DNA of 18,242 nucleotides from JADCCX01 sp031378805 (GTDB lineage: Bacteria; Pseudomonadota; Alphaproteobacteria; Rhizobiales; Beijerinckiaceae): NCBI GenBank assembly GCA_031378805.1, contig JANNEO010000120.1:1-18242 (forward strand), in the 5' to 3' direction. How positions within the stretch are numbered: position 1 is the first letter of the stretch; every line of letters starts with the position of its first letter. A program made the position numbers and the translations under genes. The notes under the pieces were generated by a model. That model worked only from the letters and a program-made list of their open reading frames with translations. It made no database searches and was not told the DNA's origin. Of the stretch, positions 13,136 to 18,242 are shown in pieces.

Positions 13136-13633
13136 TCAGAAGGTGCAACAAAATATACACACTCGTTCAGACATTTCCCGCGCAAGCTTACGTTGCGCCT
13201 GTTTTTGTTCTGGGGACGACGTAAGTGCCGCCTCCACTAATGGGGCGCGGGCCGTCTGTCCAAATAGAGTTCGAGCAAGCTGTGGATTTGCCGAAAGGTA
13301 GCGCATAGCGACATCCCCCGAGCAGCAACCCCAATTGCAACTAAGGCGGTCCTTTGGAGAAATTGCATTGATCCCCAAAATAGCCTTAGTATTCACTGTT
13401 GAAGCTACGGAGCACTCCGTCGCTATCTGGAGACCATTTCCAGTCGAAGCGGCTCTTCGGAGACGCGTCACAGCAGATGGATTGTCTCCCATGCACACTG
13501 GAACTTGCACACGAGCAATACAGCATGTTGGATTTCCGCAAATCGGCGTACAATCAAAAGCTGTTGCAGAACTAATCGATACTATGGTTGCCCAAACAGC
13601 ACCTGCTATCCATCCAATAATCCGTAAGGCCAT
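13136..13633 (-). CDS. Cysteine-rich exported protein of unknown function
   Basis: A 165-aa frame with a hydrophobic signal peptide at about 1-25 (LRIIGWIAGAVWATIVSI ... ATA-F), then 12 cysteines in the mature part: 28, 32, 37, 38, 47, 74, 99, 103, 104, 159, 162 and 163. Two CC pairs lie in GNPTCC and NWGCC, and a third in IFCCTF at the C-terminus. This suggests a disulfide-stabilised or metal/cluster-binding periplasmic protein. I do not recognise a family. The ATG at 13633 has an AGGA site 8 nt upstream; a TTG two codons earlier is also in frame. Codon use is more AT-rich than the neighbours and it sits next to an IS remnant, so acquisition by transfer is plausible. It stands alone on its strand. 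Confidence 0.6.
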   Translation of the reverse strand: MALRIIGWIAGAVWATIVSISSATAFDCTPICGNPTCCIARVQVPVCMGDNPSAVTRLRRAASTGNGLQIATECSVASTVNTKAILGINAISPKDRLSCNWGCCSGDVAMRYLSANPQLARTLFGQTARAPLVEAALTSSPEQKQAQRKLAREMSERVCIFCCTF

Positions 13634-13639
13634 TGCCAA

Positions 13640-14270
13640 GTCCTACGCATCTTTAATAAGTTCCCTTAAAAATTGTGCAATGTAAAGGCTCAAGCCTCAC
13701 AACGGGCGGATCAATGGGCACTCGATAAATCGCCGCCCATTACTTGCCTCGCGCCAGGGGCAGAACGTACAAACTACGCTTTCTAAAGAAGCTATATGTG
13801 GCGGCCATAAATACCAATTTTGTGGGGGCCATATTCAAAACGGTCATTACCCAAGTAACTGAAATACTGAAGGAAATTCACCTTAGGAATATATGGCGCG
13901 CCCTACGGGAAACGGTCAAAAAATCTGCATTAATTATATATTTCAATGACTTAAGTGGATGATAAAAAATTCCTCAGTGTGAATTGTTACCACGATTGTT
14001 ACCAGCAATGTCACCGATTTCTGAAGCAAGACAATGCGCGTTGCTCCGACAAATTCCGGGCAATGCAACTGGCACCAATCAGCTCAGGAACCGTTAATTC
14101 CACGTGGGTCATCGCCGATCAATCCCGACATCGGCTTCTGACGGACCGGAAGCGCCAGTTCCTTCTTCTCCTCCCAAGACAGTCCTCCCTACTACCTCCC
14201 CCTGCTGACGATCGCATGACCGGTTGTCGACCGGATCAATGACGATCCACCCCACGCGAGGAATCCCAAG
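13640..14270. other. AT-rich intergenic stretch with a 12-bp tandem repeat
   Basis: About 630 bp without a convincing gene. Positions 13680-14000 are visibly AT-rich compared with the rest. A TTG-started 72-codon frame (13744-13962) and a GTG-like frame (13955-14242) have no good ribosome site and are not called. It also holds the iteron-like repeats at 13983-14015 and a pyrimidine-rich tract at about 14158-14205 just upstream of the AAA+ gene. Confidence 0.5.
13983..14015. repeat. Three iteron-like 12-bp direct repeats
   Basis: ATTGTTACCA occurs at 13983 and exactly again at 13995, and AATGTCACC follows in phase at 14007 with two mismatches. The period is 12 bp. They lie about 260 bp upstream of the AAA+ gene. 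Regulator binding is the simplest reading; a replication or integration role is possible but nothing else supports it. Confidence 0.55.
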
Positions 14271-15692
14271 ATGAACTCCCGAAAGGACAAGCGCCCCGGC
14301 GATCCGGGTCGAACGACGACGCACGCGCCGGAAGATGCGGAGACCGATGTGACCATCGAACGTGCGGATGCCGCGCAGTTCGAGCAGGTCGAGCATGCCG
14401 CGATCCGTCCACCACGCATCCTGCCGGACCTGTCCGTGTCGCTTGCTGCCATGCGCGACATCCGCATCTTCGATCCTGCGGAAGCGCTAAAACGACTGCG
14501 TGAGCTTTACGGCAATCAGTACTTCGAGTCGATCCGGCTTGAGACGCATGGGGCCAGCAGCACTGGACCTGGGCGCTCTCCTTCAGGCGCTGAGTTTACG
14601 CAGGGACCCGCGCTTGCCGCGTTTGGGCATACCCAGAAGGCGGCTCGGTACCAGTTGACAGTGGCTGAGCAGGTGAAAGCCCTGCGCGAGTATGCAGATG
14701 ACGATCTGATCATTGCCGGACAGTCCGAGATCAAGCCCGATCCGAACCTGAAGGACGAGGACATCCTGCGCTCTCGCCGCCTGCATGTCCTGCTGGAGGA
14801 TGCACGGGACGGCCGCCGACGCCCGTTGACGGCAACGACCGGCATGATCGCAGCGATCCAGGGTCTGCGAACCATCGCGCCACAGTTCGAGACCGTCATC
14901 GGCGTTGTCGAAAACGCCGCCGCGATGTCGCTCGTGACGGGCCAGCCCATCCAGGTGCCGCCCATGCTGCTGCTGGGACCACCCGGCATCGGCAAGACAT
15001 TCTTCGCCAAAAGGCTGGCCGCGGCCATCGGCTCGACGGTTCTGGCGCTCTCCATGAACCTGACACCGTCCTTCGGACTGCTGGCAGGGCTTTCCCCGGT
15101 CTGGCGCGGTGCTGGACCGGGAAAGATCGCCACGATGCTCATCGAGAGTCCCAATGCCGCGCCGGTCATCCTCTTCGACGAGATCGAGAAGGTTGTCGTC
15201 GCCAACGCGCATGATCGCCCCCTCGATGTCTTGCACTCCCTGTGGGAGCCCGAGAACGCCGAAGCCTTCCGGGACGAGTATTACGACATGGCGTTCAATG
15301 CCTCGCACATCATCAGCATCGCCACGGCCAACAGCACGGACGGCATCTCGCCATCGCTGCTGGATCGTCTGCTGGTCCTCGACATCCAACCGCCGACACG
15401 TGAGCAGCGCCGCGCCATTGCAGCACAGGCCTATGCCGCCGCCGTCATCAAGGCTGGCGGCACTGTGGCTGGCGGCTTCATGCACACCAATCTTGCGGAC
15501 GACATTCTGGATCAGCTCGCGGCGAGCACGCCACGGCGCATCACCCGCCTGATTGGATTGGCCCTGCCCAAGGCGGTTGCCGCCGGACGCAGCGCCATCA
15601 CATCCGCCGACATCGTCGCCGCCGCTGCGCTGCTCGACAGCGCCAAGGTCAAGGAAAGCTCCGGCATCGGCTTCATCCGCCGGGAGAGCTGA
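14271..15692 (+). CDS. Lon-like AAA+ ATPase lacking a protease domain
   Basis: A 473-aa cytoplasmic protein. After a polar N-terminal region of about 200 residues comes a AAA+ module: Walker A GPPGIGKT at 236-243, Walker B VILFDEIEK at 299-307, a sensor-1-type IATANS segment, the arginine-finger region SPSLLDRLLVLDI and a sensor-2-type TPRRITRLIGLAL helix. The arrangement, especially DVLHSLWEPENAEAFRDEYYD after Walker B, resembles the ATPase core of Lon. There is no Lon N-terminal domain or Ser-Lys protease domain; the protein ends about 40 residues after the lid. It is therefore an unfoldase or remodelling ATPase rather than a protease. GAGGAA precedes the ATG. A 239-aa unknown gene follows 295 bp downstream on the same strand. 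Confidence 0.85.
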   Translation: MNSRKDKRPGDPGRTTTHAPEDAETDVTIERADAAQFEQVEHAAIRPPRILPDLSVSLAAMRDIRIFDPAEALKRLRELYGNQYFESIRLETHGASSTGPGRSPSGAEFTQGPALAAFGHTQKAARYQLTVAEQVKALREYADDDLIIAGQSEIKPDPNLKDEDILRSRRLHVLLEDARDGRRRPLTATTGMIAAIQGLRTIAPQFETVIGVVENAAAMSLVTGQPIQVPPMLLLGPPGIGKTFFAKRLAAAIGSTVLALSMNLTPSFGLLAGLSPVWRGAGPGKIATMLIESPNAAPVILFDEIEKVVVANAHDRPLDVLHSLWEPENAEAFRDEYYDMAFNASHIISIATANSTDGISPSLLDRLLVLDIQPPTREQRRAIAAQAYAAAVIKAGGTVAGGFMHTNLADDILDQLAASTPRRITRLIGLALPKAVAAGRSAITSADIVAAAALLDSAKVKESSGIGFIRRES

Positions 15693-15987
15693 AACCCTCA
15701 GATGATCCCGGGAGCAGGCAGGCCTGCTGGCCAAAGATGCGGCGCGATATCGACGCCACCGTAGTCGCCGATCACCACCAGAACAGTCGACGAGGTGAGC
15801 CTTCCTAAGGGCGAGCACTCCTCTGCCGATCGCAACAGGCGAGCTGATCACTCGCTGTCTGATCACTCCCCGCTGACCATCTCTGTGCCTGACCTTCTCT
15901 CGGGCCGCACCTTATCCGAGGCTCTCGACTCTGAGCCCCACCCGAACTGAACCCTCAACAAGCCAGCCCCAAAAATGGAATATCCCC
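15693..15987. other. Gap between the AAA+ gene and the 239-aa gene
   Basis: GC-rich 295 bp without a gene. It holds a short hairpin just after the AAA+ stop (AGCAGG-CAGG-CCTGCT, 15713-15728, no T tract) and a direct repeat CTGATCACTC at 15844-15853 and 15859-15868 (15-bp period). These could belong to a promoter for the next gene. Nothing else is recognised. Confidence 0.4.
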
Positions 15988-16707
15988 ATGCTGAAAGATG
16001 ACCGCAACTCAACCCGCGAAGCCGATCACGACAACGCCCACGACGACCGGGAAGAAGACCAGGCGCAGAATGCCAGCTTCCCGCTTCCCGCCATCCCGAG
16101 CCGCAAGCACCAGCAACTCGATCTCGGCACCAAGCTGGCAATCTACATCGCGGGATCGCGCGCGCATCAGCACTTCCTGCAGATCATGGGCATGACGGCC
16201 TACCAGATCGGCGTCACCGGCCGCCGCAGCGTCGCTGACCGGATCGAGGACAAGCGCCGCCGGCGCTACGGCTCCATCCTGATGGACCCGCGCCATTCCG
16301 AGAACGGGTCGCAATGTCTGTGCTGGGGCCATGACGTCTGCCTCATCCGCATCTGGAAGGAGATGCTGGCAGGCGTGACGATCCCGCACGGTCTTGCCAT
16401 CATCGATGGCGTCATCGAGGTGCGCCTTTTGCCCGCCATCACGATCGAGCAGGCCGACAATCGCATCAGCCGGATGCTGGCGCCACGATCCCTCAACCGC
16501 TACCTCGAAACGCCAGACGGACAAAAGCGCATGGTGGAGGTCGGCTACAATCCCCGCCATCTGCTCACGACGGCCTACACCGACATCGGCCCAGAACCGC
16601 GCTACTCGCCCGCCGAGGAGATCTACCTCATCCGCCCAAAGCGGGAACTGCAGGCGCTGCTCGACGCCTTGGCTGCTGCGCTGCAAGGGGCGATCGTCGT
16701 CGCTTGA
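15988..16707 (+). CDS. Unrecognised 239-aa protein, partner of the AAA+ ATPase
   Basis: Residues 1-40 are acidic and polar, probably disordered. The folded part begins near 46 with LGTKLAIYIAG, then AYQIGVTG (71-78) and a basic helix RIEDKRRRRYG (85-95); a C-terminal helix rich in Ala/Leu covers about 219-235. The IYI ... YQIGVTG ... R order is reminiscent of GIY-YIG nuclease cores, but I cannot see the full catalytic set, so this is only a hint. There is no signal peptide or membrane segment. The ribosome site is weak (ATGGAA). It shares strand and high GC content with the AAA+ gene, and the two may be a functional pair. Codon structure and length support a real gene. Confidence 0.65.
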   Translation: MLKDDRNSTREADHDNAHDDREEDQAQNASFPLPAIPSRKHQQLDLGTKLAIYIAGSRAHQHFLQIMGMTAYQIGVTGRRSVADRIEDKRRRRYGSILMDPRHSENGSQCLCWGHDVCLIRIWKEMLAGVTIPHGLAIIDGVIEVRLLPAITIEQADNRISRMLAPRSLNRYLETPDGQKRMVEVGYNPRHLLTTAYTDIGPEPRYSPAEEIYLIRPKRELQALLDALAAALQGAIVVA

Positions 16708-16791
16708 TTAAGGAATGGACCGGCCTGGCTGTGGCGTTGGTGATCGATCCATAATCGACCTGCCATGCCAACATCCGCTTTCAGGCGGCAC

Positions 16792-16881
16792 GAATGTCCG
16801 ATGGTGCAGTGCCGCGAATGCTAACTGTTGACCCAAGTGCAAACTTCGAACCCTCCTAAACTCTCCAAAGAGCGGACATTC
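16792..16881. repeat. 9-bp inverted repeat between convergent genes
   Basis: GAATGTCCG (16792-16800) is matched by its complement CGGACATTC (16873-16881), 72 bp apart, in the gap between the 239-aa gene and the convergent hlyD-like gene. It could be the edge of a dispersed element. There is no run of T to suggest a terminator. Confidence 0.35.
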
Positions 16882-16921
16882 AGCCGGTGCTCAACTGAGA
16901 GCGCGCCTGGAAGGCAAACAC

Positions 16922-18242
16922 TCATCTTTCCCTTCCGGCTTCAGAGCCAACTTCCCGGATGGGCGAGAGCACATAGTCGATGACGCGGCGTTCTCCTGTC
17001 TTGATTTCGACGGTCACGCTCATGCCGGCCGAGAGCGGCACGCTGCGGTCACCGACGACGATGGCGGTCTTGGGTATGGAGATCGTTGCGGGAAACACGA
17101 GGTTCTGGACTTTCGGATTCGGGCCCAGTGCCGAGGCATTCGGTGCGCGGGTTGTGCCCGATGCGTCAGCCAGGCTTGCCGCCTCGCGCTCGTCGATAGC
17201 GTCATCGGACACCCTGAGTACCTTGCCTTCGATCGTGCCGAAACGGGTGAAGGGGAAGGCCTCGACCTTGATGGTGACGGTCTGACCCGGGCGCACGAAG
17301 CCGATATCGCGGTTGAGCACGAGGGCTTCCACTTCGAGACGGGCCTCCGACGGTACGAGCGTCATCAGTGCCTGTCCACTGGTGACGACCTGGCCAAGGG
17401 TTGTTACCGCAAGCTGCTGGACCGTGCCATCGATCGGAGCGAGCAACCTAGTCCGGCTGTCGCGCGAGTTGGCCTTGATCATGTCCTGTGTTGCCTTGTC
17501 GGCCCGTTTCTCGGTCTCTGCAAGTTTGTTGGTCTGCTCTGCGCGAAATTGCGAGCGTGTCTCCGCGAGTTTGGCCTGCAATGAGGCGATGCTGGCCTCC
17601 AATTCAGCAATCTGGCCGCGTTCAGACGCCAGAATTGCCATTTCCTTTTGCAACTCCTGCAGGGCGTCGATGACGGGCGCACGTGCTCCTGACGCGGCAT
17701 CGACCAGCTTTTGGCGCATTGTCACGCGCTCGTTCAGGACTGTCACCAGTTTCTGGCGTTCGATCAGGCCAGCGCGAATGCGCTGCTGTTGGGCTCGCCT
17801 TTCATCGATCTGGCTTTCAAGGCTGCGCAGCGTGGCAGACAAGTGCATGATATCCGCCTCAAGCATTGCCTGCTCGCGCTGCCGCAGCACCGGCCGCAGG
17901 CCTTCTTGAAAAGCAATCTGGCCCGGCACAATCCGCGCCCCGTCGAGACTGGCGAGCGCCGTACGCCGGCGTGCGGCTTCGGCCCTTGCGCCATCGAGTT
18001 CAGAGGCGATCACATCACGGTCTGCACCTGTTTCGGTAGCATCCAGATCCAGCAGTGGTGCCCCAGCCTTGACGCGCGACCCGTTGGCCACATGGATGGC
18101 ACTGATCCGACCCGGCTCCAGGGGCTGCACCACTTTGGTGCGTCCATCAGGCTGGATGCGGCCCTGCGCCACCGCATGGATGTCGATATGGCCGAACCAG
18201 CTCCAGACCAGAGCGGTCAGAGTCACGGCGGCTATGAACCAG
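16922..18242 (-). CDS. HlyD-family type I secretion membrane-fusion protein (5' end outside window)
   Basis: Adaptor linking an inner-membrane ABC exporter to an outer-membrane channel. The visible 440 codons start within the membrane anchor (WFIAAVTLTALVWSWFG), then the first lipoyl half with RTKVVQPLEPGRISAIHVANGSRVKAG, a long coiled-coil hairpin (about 200 residues rich in E/Q/A/L/R) and the second lipoyl half with RLLAPIDGTVQQLAVTTLGQVVTSGQALM. A beta-barrel domain (LEVEALVLNRDIGFVRPGQTVTIKVEAFPFTRFGTIEGKV) and the C-terminal GMSVTVEIKTGERRVIDYVLSPI motif follow; these are standard for HlyD of RTX/protease exporters. A GTG at 18226 is inside the membrane segment and is not the true start. 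The ABC exporter gene is expected just upstream, beyond the window. Confidence 0.95.
   Translation of the reverse strand, partial: WFIAAVTLTALVWSWFGHIDIHAVAQGRIQPDGRTKVVQPLEPGRISAIHVANGSRVKAGAPLLDLDATETGADRDVIASELDGARAEAARRRTALASLDGARIVPGQIAFQEGLRPVLRQREQAMLEADIMHLSATLRSLESQIDERRAQQQRIRAGLIERQKLVTVLNERVTMRQKLVDAASGARAPVIDALQELQKEMAILASERGQIAELEASIASLQAKLAETRSQFRAEQTNKLAETEKRADKATQDMIKANSRDSRTRLLAPIDGTVQQLAVTTLGQVVTSGQALMTLVPSEARLEVEALVLNRDIGFVRPGQTVTIKVEAFPFTRFGTIEGKVLRVSDDAIDEREAASLADASGTTRAPNASALGPNPKVQNLVFPATISIPKTAIVVGDRSVPLSAGMSVTVEIKTGERRVIDYVLSPIREVGSEAGRER

Noticed and set aside
13744..13962. 72-codon frame with TTG start in the AT-rich region
   Set aside because: No ribosome site, no motif, rare start codon; not better than chance in AT-rich DNA.
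13955..14242. 95-codon frame upstream of the AAA+ gene
   Set aside because: Runs through the 12-bp repeats and a pyrimidine tract, with no ATG start and no protein character.
15713..15728. AGCAGG-CAGG-CCTGCT hairpin as a terminator of the AAA+ gene
   Set aside because: Short stem, no T tract; could be chance in GC-rich sequence.
14583..15866. 427-codon open frame on the minus strand opposite the AAA+ gene
   Set aside because: It mirrors the GC-rich AAA+ coding frame, has no recognisable motif, and the plus strand encodes clear Walker motifs.
18224..18226. GTG at 18226 as the start of the HlyD-family gene
   Set aside because: It falls inside the membrane segment; the frame stays open to the window edge.

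Overview
The window looks like part of the chromosome of a GC-rich alphaproteobacterium, most likely a member of the Hyphomicrobiales/Rhizobiales. The evidence is an Irr-type Fur homologue (a family largely confined to alphaproteobacteria) next to bacterioferritin genes, many periplasmic solute-binding proteins of the TctC, TAXI and DctP families, and the overall codon use. No tRNA, rRNA or CRISPR array was seen.

Layout. (1) Positions 1-2104, minus strand: an iron-homeostasis block with an Rrf2-family regulator, irr, bfd (4-nt overlap with irr) and bfr (3' end cut by the window edge). TTAGAA-type, ICE-like elements lie upstream of bfr, irr and the Rrf2 gene. (2) Positions 2105-2424: no gene recognised. 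(3) Positions 2425-8629, minus strand: a seven-gene catabolic operon, transcribed in the order zinc alcohol dehydrogenase, cupin, duplicated ABM-domain protein, DapA-family aldolase, TctC binding protein, amidohydrolase, TAXI binding protein. It diverges from a FadR/FCD-type GntR regulator at 8839-9498. The 209-bp divergent gap has two near-identical TGGTTGACCA palindromes, a TATAAT box and a 33-codon upstream ORF. (4) Positions 9499-12581: a DctP-like protein without a signal peptide on the minus strand, divergent from a TctC lipoprotein and a diheme cytochrome c on the plus strand. The second divergent gap has five TGGT motifs spaced 9-11 bp, plus one more. (5) Positions 12582-14270: an accessory, partly AT-rich stretch with a 3' remnant of an IS3-family element, a cysteine-rich exported protein of unknown function and a 12-bp tandem repeat. 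(6) Positions 14271-16707: a Lon-like AAA+ ATPase without a protease domain, followed by an unrecognised 239-aa protein. (7) Positions 16922-18242, minus strand: a type I secretion membrane-fusion protein (HlyD family), 5' end outside the window.

How the genes may work together. The iron block fits a standard circuit: Irr (and perhaps the Rrf2 protein) controls iron storage in bacterioferritin and its release through Bfd. The central 10 kb (2425-12581) reads as one catabolic region for an unidentified small organic acid, lactone or aromatic-derived compound. It has four periplasmic-type binding proteins from three families but no membrane permease, four to five oxidation/hydrolysis/aldol enzymes, one GntR regulator and a periplasmic diheme cytochrome. 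The substrate cannot be read from sequence alone. The most novel-looking items are this catabolic region with its regulatory DNA, and the AAA+/239-aa pair in the accessory region.
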